From positions 1-11,103 of the forward strand of contig CAZEAN010000167.1 of NCBI GenBank assembly GCA_964510225.1: a DNA stretch of 11,103 nucleotides. The letters run 5' to 3'. Positions 1 through 6,520 of this stretch are shown here, in pieces (the stretch's first letter is position 1; the number at the start of each line of letters is the position of its first letter). A program made the position numbers and the translations under genes. Under the pieces are notes generated by a model that worked only from the letters and a program-made list of their open reading frames with translations, was not told the origin of the DNA and did no database searches. The DNA comes from CAZEAN01 sp964510225 (GTDB lineage: Bacteria > Planctomycetota > Planctomycetia > Isosphaerales > Isosphaeraceae).

Positions 1-1102
1 CCTCCTCCGCCATATCAGGAAACTTATGAATATTCTTACCCGAAGGACGCAAGTAGGTCTCTACAGTGAGCTTCAGGTAGCTCGATCCGCCTTCCAATTC
101 GATCAAGTTTTGAACTGATCCCTTGCCGAACGATCGCTCGCCGACCACCACAGCGCGGCCAAGATCCTGGAGACAGGCCGAGACAATCTCCGCAGCCGAA
201 GCCGAGTGTCGGTTGATCAAGACCACCATCGGAATCTCGGTGAGCGAACCGGATCGGTTGGCCCGAAAACGTCGAGGTCGCGTGTTGCGCCCTTCAGTGC
301 TCACAATGACGCCTTCATCAACGAAGAGGTCAGATACCTGGACTGCCGCAGAGAGCAGACCACCCGGGTTGGTTCGGAGATCGAGGATGAGCCCTTCGGC
401 ACCTGCTTCTTCTAATGAGTTGAGGGCTTCGCGAATATCGTCGGCGGTTGTCTGATAGAAACTCGTCACCCGGATGTAGCCAATCTTCGTGTCGTTCTCG
501 ATCAGGTATTCCCACTCGTCACGCGAGTTGCGTCGCGCTCCCAAGACGGATTCGGTCGCGATAATCTCTCGGGTGACCTCGAGCGTCTCCGCCATCTCAG
601 CGCCGGGATGGAGCACATTCAGGGTTACGGTCGTTCCGGGACGCCCTTGGAGAAGCTCGACCGCACGGTCACGATTGATCCCCTCGGTGGAGACGCCGTC
701 GACCTCAAGAATGGTGTCACCTGCGAGAACGCCAGCATCGTACGCTGGGGTCCCGATCAAAGGTGCCAGGACTTTAAGTCGCTTACTCGTGGGATCAATC
801 ACAACTTGAATCCCGATCCCGCTGAAGCTCCCTTCGAACGCTTGTTGGAATTGATTCCACTCTTGTTCACTGTAGTAAGTCGAATGAGGATCGAGACTTT
901 GGAGCATTCCTCGGAGAGCCGCATCAAGGAGGTCTTTGCGTGAGACGTCACGAACATAGTTCGCTTCCACCTGCTCAACCGCATCGACGAAGATGCCGTA
1001 AAGCTCCATGGTCTCGCTTTTGGAGTCACCTCGGGTGCTCTGCCAACAAAGGATCGAACCGAGCGCCACGGCAAAGATCGCCAGTAAGTTACGATGAGTC
1101 AT
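1..1102 (-). CDS. ctpA: Carboxyl-terminal processing protease, S41A family (C-terminus beyond window edge)
   Basis: This is a periplasmic serine protease of the Prc/CtpA family, which cleaves protein C-termini; its substrate here is unknown. I read 367 residues with no stop before the left edge, so the 3' end is missing. In order: an N-terminal hydrophobic export segment (about residues 5-20, NLLAIFAVALGSILCW); an S41 N-terminal helical region ending in SLDPHSTYY (69-77); a PDZ domain (about 92-175, with FSGIGIQV and the AGDTILEVDG stretch); then the protease core. RHSASAAEI places the nucleophile at Ser302. GERSFGKGSVQ places the general-base Lys at 327 and the accessory Gln at 331, with Asp313 between; the Ser-to-Lys spacing of 25 matches E. 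coli Prc. The ATG at 1102 is preceded by AGGGAGG ten bases upstream. About 280 bases separate it from the next gene upstream, so it probably has its own promoter, though I see no convincing one. The family is certain; the symbol is by family only. Confidence 0.95.
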   Translation of the reverse strand, partial: MTHRNLLAIFAVALGSILCWQSTRGDSKSETMELYGIFVDAVEQVEANYVRDVSRKDLLDAALRGMLQSLDPHSTYYSEQEWNQFQQAFEGSFSGIGIQVVIDPTSKRLKVLAPLIGTPAYDAGVLAGDTILEVDGVSTEGINRDRAVELLQGRPGTTVTLNVLHPGAEMAETLEVTREIIATESVLGARRNSRDEWEYLIENDTKIGYIRVTSFYQTTADDIREALNSLEEAGAEGLILDLRTNPGGLLSAAVQVSDLFVDEGVIVSTEGRNTRPRRFRANRSGSLTEIPMVVLINRHSASAAEIVSACLQDLGRAVVVGERSFGKGSVQNLIELEGGSSYLKLTVETYLRPSGKNIHKFPDMAEE

Positions 1103-1360
1103 GAGCCGTTGGCCTCCCTTGTTCGATTCAGCCTTGTTCTAGAAACTCATCGGACTGGTCGAGTTGTCGACGGATTGAGGAACTGTACAAATCGATCCGC
1201 TACTTGAGTCTCTAGCCGAGTGCTCCGATTGCTACCCGGTATTCTTCAAGCTCTAATCTATCCTAGTTTCCCAAGCGACTACTCGGCAAGCGACCGGAGG
1301 AAGAGCGCCCGACTTCCTTGAGTCTAATGCTGTGCTGAAGTTAACAACGATGCTGATCAG

Positions 1361-1384
1361 CCTCAACGAGGAAGAGATCTAGAT
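1361..1384. repeat. Dispersed 24-base repeat, copy 1
   Basis: Begins CCTCAACGAGGAAGAGAT and is matched at 22 of 24 positions by 4539-4562 in the same orientation. It overlaps the stop codon of the 113-residue gene. The first 11 bases contain a small CCTC/GAGG inverted repeat. Confidence 0.45.
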
Positions 1385-1720
1385 CTGCAAAGACAGTTGA
1401 TCGACTTGATAGACCCCATTCGATCCCGGGAGAATCGAGGCTGAGACTACCATCCCATGACAAAGATTCTCAGCGAGGTCGATGACCCAATCACGGTCGG
1501 GCACAAGCTCAATGGGGGCTTCGAGAATCAGGAGTTTGCCCGGTAGCTCTCGAGCAATCAGTTGCAAAATCACCCGGGAATCGTCATCACAAGTGCCCGC
1601 AGGTTCAACCCAAGAGTCAATAATCCGTCCTTGAATCAGCATCGGCTCCGAATTAGTCGCGACCACGGAGATATCCTGCCCATTGATCGAAACAGACTCT
1701 ATCAAGGACATCGTGTTCAT
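1379..1720 (-). CDS. Unrecognised small protein, 113 residues
   Basis: I do not recognise this family. The reading frame is open back to a TTG at 1972, which would give 197 residues. An excellent AAGGAG Shine-Dalgarno seven bases before the ATG at 1720 argues for the shorter 113-residue form beginning MNTMSLIESV. The upstream 84 codons carry no such signal and look compositionally less protein-like. The short product is acidic, with no signal peptide or membrane segment, so it is probably cytoplasmic. It is rich in alternating hydrophobic strands (ISVVATNS, MLIQGRIIDSW, RVILQLIAREL, KLLILEAPIEL, GMVVSASILPG), suggesting a small beta-barrel or beta-sandwich domain; that is inference from pattern only. 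It lies between rnpB and the S41 protease on the same strand, well separated from both, so no operon partner is evident. Confidence 0.65.
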   Translation of the reverse strand: MNTMSLIESVSINGQDISVVATNSEPMLIQGRIIDSWVEPAGTCDDDSRVILQLIARELPGKLLILEAPIELVPDRDWVIDLAENLCHGMVVSASILPGSNGVYQVDQLSLQI

Positions 1721-1727
1721 CCGGTCG

Positions 1728-1733
1728 CTCCTT
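1728..1733 (-). promoter_or_regulatory. Strong Shine-Dalgarno deciding the start of the 113-residue gene
   Basis: On the minus strand AAGGAG lies seven bases before the ATG at 1720. It is near-perfect in sequence and spacing. No comparable site precedes the upstream in-frame TTG (1972) or ATG (1966). Confidence 0.7.
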
Positions 1734-1977
1734 GGGGGATGATGTTGCGATGCCGCCACGCCCGGGCCATGGGTAGGTCGCTCCACTTGACTTAATGCAT
1801 CCATCATAGATCCCAGCTTGATGGTTGGCAACCACAATGTCGCTGGAATCCTTGAATTGGAGTCGCCACGGACAATGGCGCCATCAACTCGAGATTGGGC
1901 GTACTGATTCCTGAGGTAATCACAAGGTTGAGACGAGACCGAGGGAGAAGTGGTAAACGAACGCATACTCAATGACG

Positions 1978-1999
1978 CAACACCAATAAAAAGGTGTTG
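1978..1999. repeat. Perfect 7-bp inverted repeat downstream of rnpB
   Basis: CAACACC (1978-1984) pairs with GGTGTTG (1993-1999) around an 8-base A/T-rich loop. It is about 80 bases past the rnpB 3' end in the direction of transcription. There is no U-tract after the stem on either strand, so it is not a classical intrinsic terminator. Confidence 0.4.
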
Positions 2000-2081
2000 A
2001 TCATCTTGGCCATTGATCGACTCAGCAACCGATGATTGAGAAATATTTCCCAGATTTCAGCGTCGAAATCAAGGAGGAAGC

Positions 2082-2538
2082 GGTTCGCGGTGGTACGTAA
2101 GCCGGATTCTGTGCAAACGATTTAGAAATCGTCTGGATGACCATTTCTCTAGGACGACGGTTTCCCGACGCCTCAAGCGACCTACCCGAGGGTCTTAAAA
2201 CGAGCCGGGTCGACTCGTGGACCGAACCGAGGGCCTCGATCCAGTCACTTCCCTCATACTTGGTCTTGCTCCCGATGGGGTTTACCGAGCCAAGCCGGTC
2301 GCCCGGCCTGCTGGTGAGCTCTTACCTCACCGTTTCACCCTTACCTTCATCCCGGTCGGACCGTTGGCGAAGGCGGTCTACTTTCTGTTGCACTTTCCCT
2401 ACCCGATCCGTCACCAGATCGGGCGGTGGGCGTTACCCACCATCGCACCCTGTGGAGTCCGGACTTTCCTCCCCGGGACGGTCCAATCTCATGTGTCATG
2501 AAATCGGCCCCGAGGCGATCATCACCCCACCGCGAACC
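2082..2538 (-). ncRNA. rnpB: RNase P RNA, bacterial type A
   Basis: This is the catalytic RNA of RNase P, which removes 5' leaders from tRNA precursors. On the minus strand the diagnostic conserved elements are all present: GAGGAAAGTCCGG (2471-2459); the GGTAAGGGTGAAA...GGTAAGAG region (about 2344-2310); the GTAAACCCC...GGAGCAAGACCAA region (about 2290-2260); and ACAGAATCCGGCTTA (2112-2098), which pairs back to form P4. The ends are set by the terminal helix P1: GGTTCGCGGTGG (2538-2527) is perfectly complementary to CCACCGCGAACC (2093-2082). P2 is GATGATC (2523-2517) with GGTCATC (2142-2136). A 7-bp hairpin at 2132-2117 sits between P2 and P4, in the position of the variable helix P19, which E. 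coli lacks. About 457 nt, so slightly longer than E. coli's 377. The open frames across this stretch are not genes. Exact ends are good to a few bases. Confidence 0.96.
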
Positions 2539-2553
2539 ACGTTCCTCGTTCAC

Positions 2554-2559
2554 ATCTTA
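2554..2559 (-). promoter_or_regulatory. Candidate -10 element for rnpB
   Basis: TAAGAT on the minus strand would place the transcription start near 2547, just ahead of the P1 helix of the RNase P RNA. No good -35 hexamer is visible at the usual distance, so this rests on position and one hexamer only. Confidence 0.27.
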
Positions 2560-2698
2560 GGCCCTTGGGCCCAATCCTCACTAGAGATTTCAGACAATCC
2601 AGGAGACATTGCTGATGTTCGCCTGAGCTGTCGCGTGCAAATGACACAAGAAATAGACAGAATCCAAACCCAATCGGTTCGCGCCAGACGCGATAAGA

Positions 2699-2734
2699 CA
2701 ACCTAATCCCAATCGTGAGGATGGGAATAGGTTG
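2699..2734 (-). terminator. Probable intrinsic terminator of the DUF1559 gene
   Basis: CAACCTA and TAGGTTG form a 7-bp outer stem, extended after one mismatch by TCCCA/TGGGA. The hairpin lies about 55 bases after the DUF1559 stop codon. On the minus strand it is followed by a short, imperfect T-rich run (TCTTAT). It separates this gene from rnpB, whose promoter should lie just beyond. Confidence 0.55.
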
Positions 2735-2789
2735 CCGTTGGAGATCATTCTCGTTCTCTACGATTCAAACGAGGACGCGATCAAGCAAC

Positions 2790-3947
2790 TTAGAATGCAG
2801 AAGCACGGTCGATCACTTCGCCACCTTCTGGGGTTGCGAGACCGTACCAGGTCTTGAAGTCAATCGTGTCACGAATGAACTTGACCGAACCATCAGCCAA
2901 GACAGCGTTGACACCGTTCGGGTGCTTGGACGCAGCAGCAACCATGGTGATGTCGGCACGGTGAGTCCAACCACCGGTGTTGCAACCGGAATTAGTGTAG
3001 CAGCAAGAACGGCGGTTCGGGAGTTGGGTGTGTGAATAGATCTGCTGATTACCTTGAATCCAGTATTCACCCTTCCAGTTGTTGGCACGCGTGAGACCAG
3101 CGACTTGGCAATCCTGTGCGTTCAGCCACTCAGCCTCGAAGAGAGTGAGCGTACCCGAATTGACATCGCCCTGTCGGTTATTGGATGGAATGCCAGAGTT
3201 ATACATCACTCCGAGACCATCGATCGGGTCACCAGTACCACGAGCAGGACCCTTGACCCATTCTGCGAAGAGAACAGTTTGGCTCATTCCGTCTTGGAAC
3301 GAACCTGTCGTGATGACTTGCTTCAGAGCACCGTCCCATTGCGAGGCAACATAGTTCGGGCCATTGATCCGCCAAGCATTAAGGTGACGGTTTAGACCGA
3401 GGTTTGCCGGGTAGCTATTGTTGCCAGGCCCTCGGACAGTACCATCAGCGAAACGGATGTTGTGTTGGTTACCGAGGTTAGTGTCCGACGGGCAAATGAA
3501 CGATTCGATGTCGGCGACGATCGCCGTGACTTGCATCACGCCATATGGTCCCAGTGTTCCTTCGTTGAACGGCGGGTTACCACCACCGGTGCCGGATTGA
3601 CCAGTTCCACCCCAACGAGCAGCAACGTCAAAGTTGATGGCGTTGTAAGTGGTGTTCTGCTCAAGGAACGGGAGCAACCGAGACTGAATCGATTGCGTCT
3701 GAACCACGCGGTTTGAGAAGTCACCATTGAAGAAGTCGACAACAATCATTGGCGCTGTGCCACCTTGCGAGTCAAGGTAATTGTGCCAAGCGAGACCGAT
3801 CTGCTTCAGGTTGTTCGAGCACTGAGCACGTCGGGCTGCTTCCCGCGCTTGTTGGACCGCCGGAAGAAGAAGGGCGACCAACACACCGATGATAGCAATG
3901 ACGACGAGGAGCTCAATAAGCGTAAAGCCGGAGCGTCTGCGAGTCAT
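2790..3947 (-). CDS. DUF1559 (SBP_bac_10) protein with type IV pilin-like N-terminus
   Basis: A pseudopilin-like protein of 385 residues, probably anchored by its N-terminal helix and exposed outside the cytoplasm. The prepilin peptidase site is plain: basic MTRRRSG, then FTLIELLVVIAIIGVLVALL, with cleavage expected between Gly6 and Phe7, Glu at mature position 5, and the N-methylation motif. The family's PAVQQAREAARRAQCSNNLKQIGLAWHNY continuation spans about 29-57. Further family landmarks are FICPSD (150-155) and a C-terminal HPNGVNAVLADGSVKFI with GGEVI (about 342-379). A cysteine cluster (RRSCCYTNSGC, 313-322) may form disulfides. The frame extends upstream to a GTG at 4001, but GGGGGAAA just before the ATG at 3947, together with the prepilin leader, fixes the start there. 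These genes are highly multiplied in planctomycetes and their exact role is not established. No other pilus genes are adjacent. Confidence 0.95.
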   Translation of the reverse strand: MTRRRSGFTLIELLVVIAIIGVLVALLLPAVQQAREAARRAQCSNNLKQIGLAWHNYLDSQGGTAPMIVVDFFNGDFSNRVVQTQSIQSRLLPFLEQNTTYNAINFDVAARWGGTGQSGTGGGNPPFNEGTLGPYGVMQVTAIVADIESFICPSDTNLGNQHNIRFADGTVRGPGNNSYPANLGLNRHLNAWRINGPNYVASQWDGALKQVITTGSFQDGMSQTVLFAEWVKGPARGTGDPIDGLGVMYNSGIPSNNRQGDVNSGTLTLFEAEWLNAQDCQVAGLTRANNWKGEYWIQGNQQIYSHTQLPNRRSCCYTNSGCNTGGWTHRADITMVAAASKHPNGVNAVLADGSVKFIRDTIDFKTWYGLATPEGGEVIDRASAF

Positions 3948-3992
3948 GGAGTTTCCCCCGAGAGAGTAGAAAAAATGGTAAATCAAACCGAA

Positions 3993-4011
3993 ATGCCGCA
4001 CCTCTCGGCAT
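3993..4011 (-). repeat. Hairpin in the DUF1559 leader
   Basis: On the minus strand ATGCCG and CGGCAT form a perfect 6-bp stem around a 7-base loop, extendable by an A-T and a G-U pair. It lies about 46 bases before the start codon and is followed by a T-rich stretch that includes a run of six T. It could be a leader structure or weak attenuator of DUF1559 expression; that is inference. Confidence 0.4.
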
Positions 4012-4111
4012 CTGATGACGCATTAATAGTTCGAGCGGTGCAACACGACCATTGCAGTCCCAATCGAACGTCCGAATCGTCCGCCGATTATTCGCACGAC
4101 TCCAAACCAAC

Positions 4112-4129
4112 GCGAACTCTGAAGTTCGC
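4112..4129. repeat. Perfect 7-bp hairpin in the intergenic region
   Basis: GCGAACT and AGTTCGC pair perfectly around a 4-base loop. There is no U-tract on either side, so it is not a normal terminator. It may be an operator-like palindrome or a structured leader; its role is unknown. Confidence 0.4.
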
Positions 4130-4538
4130 TCATGACGCAACGAACGATTTCCAACCGTCGAATGGAACCTAAACCCCGCTGAGAGGGTGTACGGAGTTGA
4201 TGCAGTTCGTGACACGAGTTCCTCAGGCAATCGACACTGACCACCTGGGTTTGTTTGATCGGCCGAGTTCTTCATCATCGGACGCGTCACGACTGGGATC
4301 AATTTGTTTTGTTTTGCCCCTTGATGCTGATACCCCACCCGACAGTTCACAGGCCTTCCTACCATTCCCCAACGACCCAATGACTGTTGTGAGATAGAAA
4401 GCATAAAAAGTTGCCGAAACGCTTACGATAAACCCTGGGTCGGATAGTCTCAGTACCCTTCACATTCACTTCATAAGTGCAATGCATTGAGGGGCGGGGA
4501 ACCAGCCTGTGTTGAGTGATTTATCGAGTTTTGGGCGA

Positions 4539-4562
4539 CCTCAATGAGGAAGAGATGTAGAT
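4539..4562. repeat. Dispersed 24-base repeat, copy 2
   Basis: Begins CCTCAATGAGGAAGAGAT and differs from 1361-1384 at two of 24 positions. Here the small inverted repeat is CCTCA/TGAGG. It lies in non-coding DNA, about 3.2 kb from the first copy. Two copies this similar are unlikely by chance but could derive from an abundant short genomic repeat. Confidence 0.45.
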
Positions 4563-4696
4563 TCGATCTTGACCGTCTGGCCTATTCGTGTCAAGCAAAA
4601 AGCCTTCCTGAGTAAGCAAATCAGCGACTCGGAGTTTTGAGTAGCGGAATCATGCCGGGATTTCCACTCCGACACAAACTGGTTAAAATAGGATGC

Positions 4697-4726
4697 TTGA
4701 CTGCTTTGTGACGCCTGTGATAGAAA
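4697..4726 (+). promoter_or_regulatory. Candidate sigma-70-type promoter for the HEAT-repeat gene
   Basis: TTGACT, an 18-base spacer, then TAGAAA preceded by a TGA that fits an extended -10. The predicted start near 4733 would give a leader of about 75 bases. This is pattern matching only; planctomycete promoters are poorly characterised. Confidence 0.38.
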
Positions 4727-4806
4727 CGACGAATAGGACAATTCACAACGACAAGAGCGATTATACATTTTAGTTTGACCCTCGAACGAGCAGGGGGAAG
4801 CGAGCG

Positions 4807-5685
4807 ATGACGACCAGCATCACCATTTCCTTGGCCCTCAGCATGAGCCTAGCCGTTGGCGATCTCTGCGGCCTTTTCTCATGCTTCCGCAAGGATAGGT
4901 CAAGCAAGACGCAAATCTCGCATCGAGAACCGCTTCACAAGAGTCATCATTCGAAGCCTCTCAATAAACGTGCCCTCTTCGAGACAATCCAGACACTACA
5001 ATCACATCCCAGTTGGAAGGCACGAGACAACGCAGCGCATCGACTTGGCGAAGTCTCTGGTTGGCACGATTGCCCGGAGATCGTCCCTGCGCTTTGTTTT
5101 GCCCTGCTCCATGATCCTCACGAGGAAGTCCGTGAAGAAGCTGCAGAAAGCCTCTTTAAACTTCGACCTTCGGATCCTCTCGTACACCGTGCGCTCACCG
5201 AAGCCGCGTGGCGAGATCCCGATCATGCGACCCGTAAGTGGGCTCGGAAGGCCTTGGAGCGAATCGTGCTCCCGATCCCCAGCGAATTCCGGGGGACGAA
5301 CGTCGTGATTCCTCCGCGGGTGCCGGGGCTCGATCGCCCGATCGCACCTCCTCGGGGATCTCAGCCCCCGATCCTTGACCCCAGGCTTCCGCTGGATCCT
5401 CCGATTCTGTACGATCCTCAATCGGAGTTACCCGATCCAATACCACCCCCTCCGGCACCACCAACCAGACGCGGTCCGTCGCTCGGGTCGGAGTTTCCTG
5501 AGCAGAATTTGCCAAGGAATCCGGAGTCCAGCGAGCTTCCACTCCGGGTGAGCCCACCGGTTGATCCCGATCCGGCGATTCCGTCGGCGTCGAGTTCGAC
5601 TCTCGGCTCTAACTGGCCGAGAAGGCGGGTGATCCCCACGTTCCCAGGCAGGATCAGGCTCGTCGGTGGTCGGCAGCGCAATTAA
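4807..5685 (+). CDS. Exported HEAT-repeat protein with proline-rich C-terminal tail
   Basis: A 292-residue protein, probably exported or membrane-anchored; its partner is unknown. Residues 5-18 (ITISLALSMSLAVG) are hydrophobic and followed by a Cys-containing stretch (CGLFSC, 21-26); this is not a good lipobox. Three helical HEAT-like repeats follow: about 56-84 (WKARDNAAHRLGEV), 91-120 (DPHEEVREEAAESLFKL) and 126-153 (DPDHATRKWARKALERI), each with the family's D/P turn and V/A-R-x-x-A-A core. Such repeats make protein-binding scaffolds. From about 165 to 280 the chain is proline-rich and probably disordered (PPPPAPP, repeated DPxLP/DPPI motifs), ending in a basic segment (PRRRVIPTFPGRIRLVGGRQR). 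The ATG at 4807 has GGGGGAAG eight bases upstream. The hydrolase gene begins 43 bases downstream on the same strand, so they may be co-transcribed. Confidence 0.85.
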   Translation: MTTSITISLALSMSLAVGDLCGLFSCFRKDRSSKTQISHREPLHKSHHSKPLNKRALFETIQTLQSHPSWKARDNAAHRLGEVSGWHDCPEIVPALCFALLHDPHEEVREEAAESLFKLRPSDPLVHRALTEAAWRDPDHATRKWARKALERIVLPIPSEFRGTNVVIPPRVPGLDRPIAPPRGSQPPILDPRLPLDPPILYDPQSELPDPIPPPPAPPTRRGPSLGSEFPEQNLPRNPESSELPLRVSPPVDPDPAIPSASSSTLGSNWPRRRVIPTFPGRIRLVGGRQRN

Positions 5686-5728
5686 AGCTCGCGCGTTAAG
5701 CGCCCAATGAGTCGAACGAGTCTGAAGA

Positions 5729-6499
5729 ATGACCATTCCCGGTTACACGACCTTTGAGCTGAACCAAGAAGGGATCTCAAAGTTAATCTATCGCAAGGGG
5801 GAGGGGCCGGGCGTTATTCTGCTTCATGAGCTTCCTGGGTTAATCCCCGAGTGTCTCCAACTTGCTGATCGGATCACTGAAGCAGGCTACACCGTTTTCA
5901 TCCCCTTACTCTTCGGCAAACCGGGAACTCCTCCCGCCACCATCCGACACAGCATCCAACTCTGTCTGAGCCGAGAATTTACCTTATTTCGGACCGGACA
6001 AAAGAGCCCAATTAGCGACTGGCTCCGATGGTTAGCCCGCGAAGTCCGGGCGCAAACAGGGGGGCCGATCGGCGTAATCGGAATGTGTCTAACTGGCGGT
6101 TATGTACTGGCGATGATGATCGAGGAGGGCGTCGAAGCCCCCGTTTGCTGTCAGCCTTCTCTCCCTTTCGGATTCGGCCTCAAGAGTCAGCTCGATCTCG
6201 GGCTCTCAGCCGATCAACTCGCTGCCGCCCGAACTCGAAGCCAACAGAGAGAAATTCCTGTCTTAGGATTCCGGTTTGATGGAGACTGGATCTGTCCCGC
6301 CAAGCGATTCCAGGCACTAGAGCGTGAATTTTCAGGACGATTTCAAGGCCAGATCATTCCAGGCGATCGTCATGCGGTTCTCACCGTTCATTTCCGAGAC
6401 ATCCCCGAAGCGCTACAGGATCATGTCTGGTCCCATCTCTTTAGGTTCTTGAACGAACGACTTAAGGATGGGGCAGGAATCATCCCACCAAAGCCCTAA
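5729..6499 (+). CDS. Dienelactone hydrolase family protein (alpha/beta hydrolase)
   Basis: A cytosolic alpha/beta-hydrolase of 256 residues, the usual length for dienelactone hydrolases, which open lactone or ester bonds; the true substrate is unknown. No signal peptide is present. The family Glu appears in LLHELPGL (Glu34). The nucleophile is Cys120 in VIGMCLTGGYVLAM, the Cys-type elbow of this family. The acid is most likely Asp186 in FRFDGDWICP, and the histidine His215 in PGDRHAVLT, giving a Cys-Asp-His triad in the expected order. An odd Cys-Cys pair (140-141) follows the elbow. The start codon has only a weak GAAG upstream, consistent with translation coupled to the HEAT gene 43 bases before. 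Its stop codon lies 7 bases short of the converging RbsD-like gene's stop. Confidence 0.88.
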   Translation: MTIPGYTTFELNQEGISKLIYRKGEGPGVILLHELPGLIPECLQLADRITEAGYTVFIPLLFGKPGTPPATIRHSIQLCLSREFTLFRTGQKSPISDWLRWLAREVRAQTGGPIGVIGMCLTGGYVLAMMIEEGVEAPVCCQPSLPFGFGLKSQLDLGLSADQLAAARTRSQQREIPVLGFRFDGDWICPAKRFQALEREFSGRFQGQIIPGDRHAVLTVHFRDIPEALQDHVWSHLFRFLNERLKDGAGIIPPKP

Positions 6500-6520
6500 T
6501 TGCTTCCTCAAAAAGGGCTT
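6491..6520. repeat. Inverted repeat across a convergent gene junction
   Basis: AAGCCCT (6491-6497) pairs with AGGGCTT (6514-6520) around a 16-base loop, spanning both stop codons. It is placed like a bidirectional terminator but has no U-tract on either strand, so its activity is doubtful. Confidence 0.35.

Larger units (their letters stand above)
1721..2081. other. Intergenic region between rnpB and the 113-residue gene
   Basis: There is no gene here with supporting evidence. One minus-strand frame is open throughout, but the ribosome-binding evidence favours translation starting only at 1720. The region holds a perfect 7-bp hairpin at 1978-1999. Just after the rnpB 3' end there is a weaker 6-bp stem, GATTTC/GAAATC (2053-2058 with 2065-2070), followed on the minus strand by an A/T-rich stretch; either could contribute to ending the rnpB transcript. 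The promoter of the 113-residue gene must also lie here, but I cannot place it. Confidence 0.5.
3948..4806. other. Long divergent intergenic region
   Basis: About 860 bases between the divergent DUF1559 and HEAT-repeat genes. Short frames occur on both strands but none has a persuasive ribosome site, domain or composition. The 163-codon minus frame from 4404 runs into the DUF1559 coding start in another frame and its sequence looks random; the 75-codon minus frame from 4768 is serine-rich and low in complexity. The region holds two good hairpins (3993-4011 and 4112-4129), one copy of a dispersed short repeat (4539-4562) and a plausible rightward promoter (4697-4726). No tRNA or other known RNA is recognisable. 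Confidence 0.55.

Noticed and set aside
123..943. Several rightward and leftward short frames in the first kilobase
   Set aside because: All are shadows of the S41 protease, which is read continuously on the minus strand with all its motifs.
2117..2132. Perfect 7-bp hairpin between P2 and P4 of the RNase P RNA, first taken as a novel insertion
   Set aside because: It sits where the known variable helix P19 occurs in many type A RNase P RNAs; it is absent from E. coli but not novel.
2137..2706. A 189-codon open frame and several shorter ones on both strands
   Set aside because: They overlie the RNase P RNA, whose conserved blocks and P1 helix are unmistakable; the translated sequences look random.
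3913..4404. 163-codon minus-strand frame upstream of the DUF1559 gene
   Set aside because: It runs out of frame into the DUF1559 coding start, and has no ribosome site and no protein-like pattern.
4541..4768. 75-codon minus-strand frame and a TATAAT at its start
   Set aside because: The product is low-complexity and serine-rich; the TATAAT has no matching -35 and lies where the rightward gene's leader should be.
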